From: CAYGZM01 sp964354365
GTDB lineage: Bacteria; Planctomycetota; Phycisphaerae; Sedimentisphaerales; Anaerobacaceae
DNA length: 6,239 bases
Reading direction: 5' to 3'
NCBI GenBank assembly: GCA_964354365.1
Contig: CAYGZM010000193.1
Span: 1 to 6,239, forward strand
Both the position numbers and the translations under genes were made by a program. This document shows positions 1 through 5,708 of the stretch, piece after piece (positions within the stretch are counted from its first letter, which is position 1; each line of letters opens with the position of its first letter). The notes under the pieces were generated by a model that had not been told where the DNA came from, made no database searches, and saw nothing but the letters and a program-made list of their open reading frames with translations.

Positions 1-123
1 CTCCCAAAACGCCTATTTGGCCCAACTTACCAAAGAATCATGCCCTGTTTTCTGCAAAACAAACCCAATGTCAAAATAGGCAAAATGACCATAAGTATAG
101 CAATAACAAAGCCTTATCCCAAA

Positions 124-148
124 GAACAACGAACAATGAACAACGAAC
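124..148. repeat. 7-bp tandem repeat, GAACAAY x 3.6
   Basis: GAACAAC (124-130), GAACAAT (131-137) and GAACAAC (138-144) follow directly on each other, and GAAC begins a fourth unit. The array lies between the two copies of the 15-bp direct repeat and is probably part of the same intergenic element. Confidence 0.75.
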
Positions 149-196
149 CTTACTCAAAACAAACCCAATCAAAGCCAATTTCAAACGCAGTTCAGT

Positions 197-214
197 GGTG
201 CGAAAAATCGCACC
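197..214. repeat. Perfect 7-bp palindromic hairpin, AAAA loop
   Basis: GGTGCGA (197-203) and TCGCACC (208-214) are perfect reverse complements around AAAA. There is no downstream T-run, so it does not look like a terminator. Similar GGTGCGA…TCGCACC palindromes are, from memory, common dispersed elements in environmental bacterial genomes. Confidence 0.65.
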
Positions 215-271
215 CTACAGGTCTTGCCGGACGAGAGATTGCCACCCATTCGACAAGCTCAGGGCGGGCCC

Positions 272-314
272 AGAGGTCCAAATTACCGTCCTGGTTGCCC
301 TAATTTGGCCCTCT
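272..314. repeat. 14-bp inverted repeat with one mismatch
   Basis: AGAGGTCCAAATTA (272-285) pairs with TAATTTGGCCCTCT (301-314), with one mismatch (T277 against C309) and a 15-nt spacer. It lies at the right edge of the repeat-like segment. It could be the end of the repeat element, or a weak terminator for a gene left of the window. The bases after the stem on the + strand are not a clean T-run. Confidence 0.6.
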
Positions 315-330
315 ACCCAAACGACTTTTC

Positions 331-506
331 TCTCCAGAGGACTCCAAGGCCCTGACCTGTAACGGCCAACTACTCATTAACCGGATGAAGCTTAATTTCC
401 CCATTTTCCCCTTGACAAAACCGTCCTATAACCTTACATTTTCGCCTCAAGGCCGACGTCCCCGGATGACGGCCCTCGGAGCACAAGACCAACCGGCCGC
501 TTTGGT
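331..506 (+). other. Leader region upstream of the P-domain gene
   Basis: This stretch joins the repeat-like segment to the P-domain gene. It holds one promoter-like sequence (412-440) and no ribosome-binding site that I can recognise just before position 507. The frame of the P-domain gene is closed by a TAA at 429-431, so the gene cannot extend further upstream than 432. I see no tRNA, riboswitch or small gene here. Confidence 0.5.
412..440 (+). promoter_or_regulatory. Possible sigma70-type promoter for the P-domain gene
   Basis: A perfect TTGACA -35 (412-417) is followed, after 17 bp, by TACATT (435-440), which matches 4 of 6 positions of TATAAT. A closer TATAAC (427-432) is only 9 bp away, too near to pair with this -35. 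The promoter would give a leader of roughly 60 nt before the ATG at 507. The -10 is weak. Confidence 0.35.
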
Positions 507-1136
507 ATGGATACGCACGGACAAGTACAACGGATTGTTGCAGCTTTTGCCATCGCCTTGGCGCCCTGCTCGCCTGCTTTGGCCGATCTCGGCCTGGTCT
601 ATGGCGGCTCATTCGACCTGCGAATCCCCGCCACGGGCTCCGGACACGCCTGGACACAAGAAGCCGTCGTGAACGTCGCCGACCACTTCACCGTTATTGA
701 CGTCGATGTCTCCATCACCCTAACGCATACAAGCGTATTCGATTTGGAGATCATCCTGGCTGGCCCAAACGGGGCCAGGGTTCGCCTGAACTGGTACAGC
801 CCATCTGATGAGTTCTTTGAAGGCCAAAATTATACCGGCGCCATCTTCGACGACGAGGCATCTGCATCAATCGAATTGGCCGACGCACCCTTCGCCGGCC
901 GATTCACGCCAAAAGCATCGAGCCGACTGGACGTCTTCGACGGAATTGACGCCTACGGCCCCTGGCGACTCCAAATCTACGACTGGTGGTACAGCAACAC
1001 GGGCACACTCAAAGAATTCAAGCTTGTATTCAATACCCCCGAACCCACAACTCTCATCCTTTTGACCCTCGGTGTCGGTCTGGCGCGACTCCTCCGACCC
1101 CGGCGACTCATCAGCAATCTGAAACCGGAGATTTGA
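507..1136 (+). CDS. Secreted P-domain protein with PEP-CTERM sorting signal
   Basis: A 209-aa protein, apparently exported and then processed at its C-terminus. Residues 1-26 form a signal peptide (hydrophobic VAAFAIALAP, likely cleavage after PALA). Residues about 52-176 match the proprotein-convertase P-domain, a beta-sandwich: THTSVFDLEIILAGPNG at 73-89, FDDEA at 114-118, and the GPWRLQIYDWW…GTL run at 151-167. The C-terminus is a canonical PEP-CTERM signal: PEP at 178-180, a short hydrophobic segment (about 181-196) and basic RPRR at 197-200. In such proteins an exosortase is thought to cut at PEP. P-domains usually accompany a peptidase, but no protease domain is present, so this is probably a structural or adhesive surface protein. 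The ATG at 507 is the first start after an in-frame stop at 429; no clear Shine-Dalgarno precedes it. The last nine residues (LISNLKPEI) follow the basic cluster and lie in repeat-like DNA. Confidence 0.85.
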   Translation: MDTHGQVQRIVAAFAIALAPCSPALADLGLVYGGSFDLRIPATGSGHAWTQEAVVNVADHFTVIDVDVSITLTHTSVFDLEIILAGPNGARVRLNWYSPSDEFFEGQNYTGAIFDDEASASIELADAPFAGRFTPKASSRLDVFDGIDAYGPWRLQIYDWWYSNTGTLKEFKLVFNTPEPTTLILLTLGVGLARLLRPRRLISNLKPEI

Positions 1137-1150
1137 AACCCCAAATTGTC
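1107..1150. repeat. Repeat-like sequence overlapping the gene 3' end
   Basis: ATCTGAAACC (1117-1126) and ATTTGAAACC (1131-1140) form a 14-bp-spaced direct repeat with 9 of 10 matches. The minus strand reads as 'SNLRFQI', which resembles the 'FQISNLRFQIS' strings that I recall from widespread dispersed intergenic repeats. The repeat includes the stop codon of the P-domain gene (1134-1136). Neither this short convergent gap nor its flanks contain a recognisable terminator. Confidence 0.4.
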
Positions 1151-1194
1151 CCTCTCGCGCCTGGTAATCCTCCCGGCGGACCTCGCAAGATTGC

Positions 1195-1530
1195 TCAAAT
1201 AGCACATCCCTCGCTAAACTCTCCCCCTATTATCGTCTCGAACCGCCCCAGCAGGATAGTGTACAACCGCACCGAGATATAGCACAGCACCGCCGTCCCA
1301 ACAATGACGATGGCCGTCACTATGACCTTCGTACTTGTCCTATAGCGAGGATGAAACCACACCAGCGGCAGTGCAAACGGCCCGGCACACAACAAAGCAA
1401 TTGCCACCGCTGACGTCGCGAAGTACCACTTCCCCTTCGGCTTGCGCCCTTCCACCAGAAATTCCCCGCAGTATCGGCACTTCACCGCCTCATCCTGAAT
1501 CTCCTCTGCACAAAACGGACACCTCTTCAT
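1195..1530 (-). CDS. Small zinc-ribbon membrane protein
   Basis: A 111-aa protein that starts MKRCPFCAEEIQDEAVKCRYCG. CxxC pairs at C4/C7 and C18/C21 form an N-terminal zinc ribbon of a type common in bacterial 'zinc ribbon domain-containing' proteins. Two membrane segments follow (about 34-58 and 66-91), joined by a loop with WFHPRYRTSTK, which is characteristic of this family. The ribbon probably faces the cytoplasm, but the ligand and function are unknown. A TTG at 1558-1560 would add ten residues; I chose the ATG at 1528-1530 because the family normally begins at this Met directly before the first CxxC. No strong ribosome site precedes either start. The gene lies 71 bp downstream of the cytochrome gene on the same strand, so co-transcription is possible but not shown. 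Confidence 0.8.
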   Translation of the reverse strand: MKRCPFCAEEIQDEAVKCRYCGEFLVEGRKPKGKWYFATSAVAIALLCAGPFALPLVWFHPRYRTSTKVIVTAIVIVGTAVLCYISVRLYTILLGRFETIIGGEFSEGCAI

Positions 1531-1601
1531 AAGCCACCCGCTTTCACGCCACGAGCTCAAACCTTCCCAGCCGCATGCTCATCCTACAGGTCAAGGAAAG
1601 A

Positions 1602-4109
1602 TTATTCGAGATAGGCCCATTTGTTTTCGCTTTTTGGTTCGCACCAGAAGAGCTTCCAGTATTGCCGGTCGGTCTGGAAGAAATCAATTGGCTTGCTGCC
1701 CTGGTTATACTCAGGTCCGAGGACGCCGAATCTGATCATCTCCCGGATGTACTGCCGATTCGGTCTGAAGTCCGGCGTTCCGTATATCGGGGTCTCGTCC
1801 AAGCGAGCTTTGCCTTCCTGCAATGCTGCGAGCAGGCTTTGGTAATTGGGGTCGCTCGCGCCGGCGAACTGATGCTCGCACGTGCCCCAGCCGCCCGCCG
1901 GCTTGGGAAGCGGGCCCAACAGTAAAGGTGAAAGCTCCGGACGGGACGCATTTAGCAGGATATGTGGGGCAAAACGATAATCGTCCTTGCTGACAACGCG
2001 CTCATAGGGCGCGATATTCAGCTTCCTCCTCAATTCATCCCGCTCCTGCTGCGACATTGTAAGAGGTATTGGCGGGGCCTTTTTGCCGGGCGCGTGACAC
2101 TGCCGGCAGCGCTGGTCCAGGACGGGCGAGCCGAAGACGGAAAACGCCGCGCCCTGCCTAATCTGCTCGGGTCCATTGCGCAGCGCGGCGTAGGTTCCGG
2201 CATAAGGCGCGCCGCTTTCAAGCCAAAGCCATATCGTCCGCCACTGCTTAGCCGAGACAGTGACATCGTAGTGGGAGCCATCGATCTTGTGCATAAGCTC
2301 GCTGGCTGATGAGCCGATTGTGCGGGGCTTTTGGCCCCCGTAGCCGTTGCGGCCGTCCGCCACCTGTTCGGTGGCCAGTAACGTGTAGTAGCTGATCGAC
2401 CAGGGCACGCTCAGGTCGTCGGTCAATACGACGTGCCCTTTGGGTTCCTGGTAGCTGTGGCATTTGACGCAATGCTCGTTGAGTATCGGCTGAATGTCCC
2501 GGCGGAAATCCAGCACATCCGGCAGCGGCCGGAATGATTCAATTTTGCTGGGAGGCCGCCTCATAGCCATCAGCGTATTGGTTCTGCCCGAGCCGGGCGT
2601 CAGGGCGCGATGTTCGTGGCATCCGACGCAGCCGAGCACCTCGCCCGGCTGGACGTTGGTAAAGCTCTGCATACGCTTGACGGACATATCGTTGGCGTCG
2701 AGGGCGACGAACAAAATGGTGCGGCCGGCAGGCGCCTCGAAATAGGCTGAGCCGTCGTCTTCGACCGGCACCGTGCCGAGGACCCGCTCGAGCATAAACG
2801 TGCCCAGCCAGCTCGTCAAGTCCATCCCGCCGCTGAAATTAACGGGTTTAGGCAGGGCCTCCAAAACAAGCAGTTTCTTGATCTGGCCTCGCCGGACGCC
2901 TTCCATATTCCGGCCGGTATATACATCGGCGAGGACCATTTGTCCGGTTGATTGGCTGTCATCAGTACGGTCGGCCATAATCTTCTCTCGCGGGCGAGGA
3001 ACCAATGGGACCGGCTCGTGGAGGTTCGCCTGACCTTTGTACGTCAAAACAGGAACGAGGTCGCCGCTGCGACTTGCGAGGAGGATTCGTTTGTACGAGG
3101 CCACCAAGAAGTTGTCGCTGTCAATCGGCCAGGGATCGTTGAATTCGGCTTTGGGAGTAATACGATGATAGCCGCGATTATCATCGGGGCCGTACTTGGG
3201 CGATATGGTGCAGACGTGTCCGCGATGATCGGACTGGCCATGCCCGGGGGAATCGATCAGCAGCAGCTCGCCGCCGCCCGGAATCGGCTGAGGATCAATG
3301 AAGAGTGGATAGTGCTGCTGGTTGCCGAAATACGCCACGACATCGGTGCCGTCCGGGTTCATTGCCCAGAGTTGATGGTATCCGACCTGGGAGCGGTCAA
3401 CGTATTCCCATCGCATATAGACGATTCGTCCATCCGGCAGGACCGCGGGGGTGTTATCGTGCTCGGGATTGAACGAGAGTGGACGAATGTTTTTGCCCTG
3501 CCTGTCACAGCGAAACAGCGTGCCGACCTGGGTCATCCAGCAGCCGACCCAGCGTTTGCTTCGCGTCGAGACAAAGACAATTTCGTCGGTGGGCAGATAC
3601 GCTGCTTCATAGTCGTCGTACGGTCCCTGGGTGATGCGCTTTAGCCCTGTGCCATCAGCCTGGATTTCGTATAAGTTGTAGTAGTCGGTCGCCGGCTGGC
3701 GGTACGAGAATAGGATTGTGCCGCCGTCGTAATGGACCTTTGGGTCACGGATGCCGCCCCCGTTACCGTCCAGCAGGACGCTTATTTGTCCTGTTTTTGT
3801 ATTCCATTCGTACAGGCTGCTCTCGTCCGGCTTGCCGTTGCCGGCGTAGGCTTTATGATTTTCATCGTCGCAGTAATAGCCGATGTTGGCATACCAGTGC
3901 GGGTCGTCGTAGGTGAGCCTGGTGACAAAGACGATTCGCTCAATACCCAGTTGCGCCAGACGTTCGGTCCCCTTCTCGGCTTGAAAGAGTTGTGCGCCAG
4001 GCCGGGGATTGGCCGCGTCGGCTACTACCGCGCAGCAGCACAGCAGCAGAAACAGTATTACCCCCGGTCGAGTGCGACCCAAGTTGTTGTGGGCCCGATC
4101 TATTGCCAT
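1602..4109 (-). CDS. HzsA-like triheme cytochrome c with PD40 beta-propeller
   Basis: An 835-aa exported protein. Residues 1-32 are a signal peptide (hydrophobic VILFLLLCCCAVV, likely cleavage after ADA). Residues about 55-400 carry PD40/WD40-like propeller strands, with family hallmarks such as IRDPKVHYDGG (120-130), EHDNTPAVLPDGRIVYMRWE (216-235) and DSPGHG (286-291). Residues about 424-499 match the middle domain of hydrazine synthase alpha subunit (VPVEDDGSAYFEAPAG) and end in the first heme motif, CVGCH (494-498). Two further c-heme motifs follow: CVKCH (547-551, after FRRDIQPIL) and CRQCH (668-672). The C-terminal region has RPELSPLLLGPLPKPAGGWG (723-742) and IREMIRFGVLG (788-798), as in uncharacterised Planctomycetota/Verrucomicrobiota paralogues. 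The domain order follows HzsA, but no hzsB/hzsC-like partners are present, so I expect a periplasmic redox enzyme or electron carrier of unknown substrate. The ATG at 4107-4109 has a good ribosome site. Confidence 0.85.
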   Translation of the reverse strand: MAIDRAHNNLGRTRPGVILFLLLCCCAVVADAANPRPGAQLFQAEKGTERLAQLGIERIVFVTRLTYDDPHWYANIGYYCDDENHKAYAGNGKPDESSLYEWNTKTGQISVLLDGNGGGIRDPKVHYDGGTILFSYRQPATDYYNLYEIQADGTGLKRITQGPYDDYEAAYLPTDEIVFVSTRSKRWVGCWMTQVGTLFRCDRQGKNIRPLSFNPEHDNTPAVLPDGRIVYMRWEYVDRSQVGYHQLWAMNPDGTDVVAYFGNQQHYPLFIDPQPIPGGGELLLIDSPGHGQSDHRGHVCTISPKYGPDDNRGYHRITPKAEFNDPWPIDSDNFLVASYKRILLASRSGDLVPVLTYKGQANLHEPVPLVPRPREKIMADRTDDSQSTGQMVLADVYTGRNMEGVRRGQIKKLLVLEALPKPVNFSGGMDLTSWLGTFMLERVLGTVPVEDDGSAYFEAPAGRTILFVALDANDMSVKRMQSFTNVQPGEVLGCVGCHEHRALTPGSGRTNTLMAMRRPPSKIESFRPLPDVLDFRRDIQPILNEHCVKCHSYQEPKGHVVLTDDLSVPWSISYYTLLATEQVADGRNGYGGQKPRTIGSSASELMHKIDGSHYDVTVSAKQWRTIWLWLESGAPYAGTYAALRNGPEQIRQGAAFSVFGSPVLDQRCRQCHAPGKKAPPIPLTMSQQERDELRRKLNIAPYERVVSKDDYRFAPHILLNASRPELSPLLLGPLPKPAGGWGTCEHQFAGASDPNYQSLLAALQEGKARLDETPIYGTPDFRPNRQYIREMIRFGVLGPEYNQGSKPIDFFQTDRQYWKLFWCEPKSENKWAYLE

Positions 4110-4115
4110 AGCGTG

Positions 4116-4121
4116 CTCCTT
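4116..4121 (-). promoter_or_regulatory. Shine-Dalgarno of the cytochrome gene
   Basis: AAGGAG on the minus strand, 6 nt before the ATG at 4107-4109. It supports that start codon and the predicted signal peptide. Confidence 0.8.
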
Positions 4122-4167
4122 GAGTGCGGTTCCAAGTAATCAAGACTGTGCTTTCTCTTACCTGAGT

Positions 4168-4196
4168 ATGTTAGCGTGTCGTCACAACATTGTCAA
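4168..4196 (-). promoter_or_regulatory. Sigma70-type promoter of the cytochrome gene
   Basis: On the minus strand a perfect TTGACA (4191-4196) is followed by a 17-bp spacer and TAACAT (4168-4173), which matches 4 of 6 -10 positions. Transcription would start near 4161, giving a leader of about 50 nt that contains the AAGGAG ribosome site. Confidence 0.55.
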
Positions 4197-4221
4197 TATA
4201 TCAAACCAGGGATAAGCAGCG

Positions 4222-4248
4222 ACTCATTTTTCGTGCGATGAAATGAGT
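4222..4248. repeat. Perfect 8-bp inverted repeat
   Basis: ACTCATTT (4222-4229) and AAATGAGT (4241-4248) are exact reverse complements with an 11-nt spacer. The right arm shares base 4248 with the start of the larger 18-bp inverted repeat, so the two form one continuous structured block. Confidence 0.65.
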
Positions 4249-4318
4249 TCTGCAAAATTGCAGGTAATCAACAAACGATTTTTTCTTTTTTGTAGGCCTA
4301 ACCTGCAATTTTGCAGAA
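4248..4318. promoter_or_regulatory. Perfect 18-bp inverted repeat made of two operator-like dyads
   Basis: TTCTGCAAAATTGCAGGT (4248-4265) and ACCTGCAATTTTGCAGAA (4301-4318) are exact reverse complements. Each arm is itself a dyad, CTGCAA-NN-TTGCAG, at 4250-4263 and 4303-4316. The dyad centres are 53 bp apart, close to five helical turns, so two bound dimers would lie on the same DNA face. The 35-nt spacer includes T6-C-T6 (4279-4291). The block lies between the two divergent promoters, about 95 bp and 86 bp upstream of the predicted starts. This suggests a shared regulator, possibly acting by looping or cooperative binding. The regulator is not recognised. Confidence 0.6.
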
Positions 4319-4361
4319 GCCTTCAATCAGAGGAGATGTGGGAATTTGCGAGATTTTTGGC

Positions 4362-4389
4362 TTGTCTTGCGGCGGATGTCACGTATAAT
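4362..4389 (+). promoter_or_regulatory. Sigma70-type promoter of the zinc-ribbon gene pair
   Basis: A perfect TATAAT (4384-4389) stands 16 bp after TTGTCT (4362-4367), a 4-of-6 match to TTGACA. Predicted transcription starts near 4396 and leaves a leader of about 145 nt before the ATG at 4541. The -10 runs into TTGCAG (4389-4394), the same half-site as in the upstream dyads. Confidence 0.5.
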
Positions 4390-4524
4390 TGCAGGGTCGA
4401 AATATCAGACGGTTTCGGTCGAGTGACGCGCCTGTCTGCCGGCGCCTGTGGACTTGAGCTCTTGCTGGAGTGACGGAAGGCCGGCATCCTTGTTTGCCGG
4501 GGGTCTTGGCGTCCTGCGGACCTT

Positions 4525-4531
4525 TAAGGAG
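4525..4531 (+). promoter_or_regulatory. Shine-Dalgarno that decides the ATG 4541 start
   Basis: TAAGGAG ends 9 nt before the ATG at 4541. It favours this start over the in-frame GTG at 4448. Confidence 0.75.
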
Positions 4532-4540
4532 TATTTACTG

Positions 4541-5686
4541 ATGGCAATCGCATTCAAGTGTCCCGGCTGCGGGCAGGTGTATTCTGTTCCTGAGCAGAGC
4601 GCCGGCAGGAAGGCCAGATGCAAGGCCTGCGGCAACACAGTTGTAATCCCGGCAGCCGGCCCAAGCCCTGCGAAGCAGGCTCCCCAAGGCGGAGCTGCTC
4701 CACCTCCCGCCAGGCCCGTGCAGAAGACAGCTACAACACCTGCAGGCGGCGGCAAAGGCAAGGCGCAGGCCCCCGATGAGCGAAGCGGGAGGGAGAAGGT
4801 ATTTGACCAGGTTGCGGCGGCGGCTTCAAGCGGAGCAGGGGGACCGGTCGGCGGCGCAGGCCCGGCGGCTTCGGGCGGAGCGGCGCTACATGCGATGAAG
4901 TGCGCCAGTTGCGGCGGCCGGGTGGAGTTCAAGTCGGGGCAGGGTATGTTTCAATGCAAGTTCTGCGGCTCGCAGTATAACGCGACGACGAACGAAGCCG
5001 GCAAGGCGGTCATCCAGACGGTGATGCTGAGAGAGCTTAAGCAGAGCGTCGATCGGGTGGACGGCGAATTGCGCGCCGAGCGGCTGCAAAAGAAGGCGGC
5101 CAATGTTCAAGACCAGCTGGATCACAAGTACGTGGAGTTCTTTCACAGCCTGCCCCGCAAGGCCGGAGGTGCGGCGTTCGTACTGTGGATTATTGGGGCG
5201 ATCGCGGTGGTTGCGGGGCTTAACCACGATATCAAGATAGCAGCGTTAGGGGCGGTGCTAATCGCGGCCGGCGTAGGGGCGTTTATGTGGTTCAAGCAGG
5301 CCGACAAGGCGTATCAAAAGGAGGCCGCCGAGCTTCAGCGGGAGAAACTCGAACCTATCTACGAGCAGTTGCGCCAGGTGGGCGCCGTGCTGGAGGGGGG
5401 CAATGTCTCTTTGGGCTACACCGAATCGGCTTCGACTCCGCAGCGTTACTGTGTGAGCTGCCACCAGAACGTGACTCCGGCCAAAGGCAAAGGAGGCGGC
5501 GGGGGCGCATTGACCGGCGTCAACTTCTTTCTTACCGTAGTGACGTGCGGCATGTGGCTGCCGGCATGGATATTGATCGGTCTGCTCACAAGGGGCAGCA
5601 GTGCGGCGCGTCGTGCGGTGGCGAAAGGCAAGTGTCCGATGTGCGGCGGGACACCACTGTTCCCGGCGCGTATCGTCAACGTGTAG
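4541..5686 (+). CDS. Multi-zinc-ribbon membrane protein with LITAF-like C-terminal domain
   Basis: A 381-aa protein. The N-terminal ribbon has C7/C10 and C27/C30 (FKCPGCGQVYSVPEQSAGRK…), a type common at the start of Planctomycetota proteins. Residues about 37-117 are a Pro/Ala/Gly-rich disordered linker. A second ribbon has C121/C124 and C139/C142. A charged, probably helical stretch (about 160-200) leads to two membrane segments (about 210-226 and 233-251), then another charged helix (253-278). The C-terminus has C304/C307 (CVSCH), a hydrophobic run VNFFLTVVTCGMWLPAWILIGLL (327-349) and C365/C368 (CPMCGG). Two CxxC pairs around a membrane-inserting segment are the layout of LITAF-type domains. 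CVSCH formally fits a c-heme motif, but no signal peptide is present and the paired CxxC favours zinc. The ribbons are probably cytoplasmic; the function is unknown. Start chosen from the TAAGGAG site and the ribbon position. Confidence 0.8.
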   Translation: MAIAFKCPGCGQVYSVPEQSAGRKARCKACGNTVVIPAAGPSPAKQAPQGGAAPPPARPVQKTATTPAGGGKGKAQAPDERSGREKVFDQVAAAASSGAGGPVGGAGPAASGGAALHAMKCASCGGRVEFKSGQGMFQCKFCGSQYNATTNEAGKAVIQTVMLRELKQSVDRVDGELRAERLQKKAANVQDQLDHKYVEFFHSLPRKAGGAAFVLWIIGAIAVVAGLNHDIKIAALGAVLIAAGVGAFMWFKQADKAYQKEAAELQREKLEPIYEQLRQVGAVLEGGNVSLGYTESASTPQRYCVSCHQNVTPAKGKGGGGGALTGVNFFLTVVTCGMWLPAWILIGLLTRGSSAARRAVAKGKCPMCGGTPLFPARIVNV

Positions 5687-5708
5687 GGACAATACGAAAG
5701 TGTGATCA

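Larger units (their letters stand above)
1..330. repeat. Dispersed intergenic repeat-like segment (Phycisphaerae-type)
   Basis: No convincing gene is present. One frame (40-303) can be read as 87 codons, but its product is a low-complexity N/K/Q/P/T-rich string without domain, signal peptide or ribosome site, and its reading contains 'QNKPN' and 'KQTQS' strings. From memory, such strings recur in spurious hypothetical proteins of Phycisphaerae genomes, which points to a repeated DNA element rather than a gene. Directly visible are the 15-mer CAAAACAAACCCAAT at 55-69 and again at 155-169 (exactly 100 bp apart), a 7-bp tandem repeat at 124-148, and hairpins at 197-214 and 272-314. The stretch around 245-265 (ATTCGACAAGCTCAGGGC) also resembles a common dispersed repeat. 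The family assignment rests on recollection, not on a search. Confidence 0.6.
4110..4540. other. Divergent intergenic control region
   Basis: This 431-bp region separates the minus-strand cytochrome gene from the + strand zinc-ribbon gene. It holds a promoter facing each way, two matching operator-like dyads, an extra short hairpin and both ribosome sites. A GTG at 4448 could open the + strand frame 31 codons early, but the added residues look unlike the family start. The 4390-4524 leader shows only a weak possible hairpin (CCGGCA at 4481-4486 with TGCCGG at 4495-4500). I see no recognisable riboswitch. Confidence 0.7.

Noticed and set aside
40..303. 87-codon + strand reading frame with a product rich in N, K, Q, P and T
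   Set aside because: No ribosome site, domain or signal peptide. It coincides with repeat-like DNA, and its stop lies in a hairpin arm. It is better explained as a repeat.
2952..3644. 230-codon + strand frame opposite the cytochrome gene
   Set aside because: It lies fully antisense to a well-supported gene with clear family motifs and has no recognisable domain. It arises from codon bias on the other strand.
1602..4109. True hydrazine synthase alpha subunit (hzsA)
   Set aside because: There are no beta or gamma subunit genes beside it, it has an extra heme motif, and the recalled tyrosine ligand position is alanine. It belongs to the wider HzsA-like family.
3732..4139. 135-codon + strand frame opposite the signal-peptide end of the cytochrome gene
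   Set aside because: It is antisense to the cytochrome start, ribosome site and leader, with no family resemblance.
4248..4318. The 18-bp inverted repeat as an intrinsic terminator
   Set aside because: It lies between the starts of two divergent genes, the T-rich tract is inside the loop rather than after the stem, and the stem is AT-rich in the middle.
4243..4473. 76-codon + strand frame across the divergent region
   Set aside because: It runs through the inverted repeats and the predicted promoter, has no ribosome site, and its product resembles nothing.
4405..4932. 175-codon minus-strand frame rich in Pro and Ala
   Set aside because: It is the reverse of the Pro/Ala/Gly-rich linker of the zinc-ribbon gene; low-complexity GC-rich DNA stays open by chance.
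5450..5467. CVSCH in the zinc-ribbon protein as a c-type heme site
   Set aside because: The protein lacks a signal peptide and has a matching CPMC pair about 60 residues later, so zinc binding is more likely.
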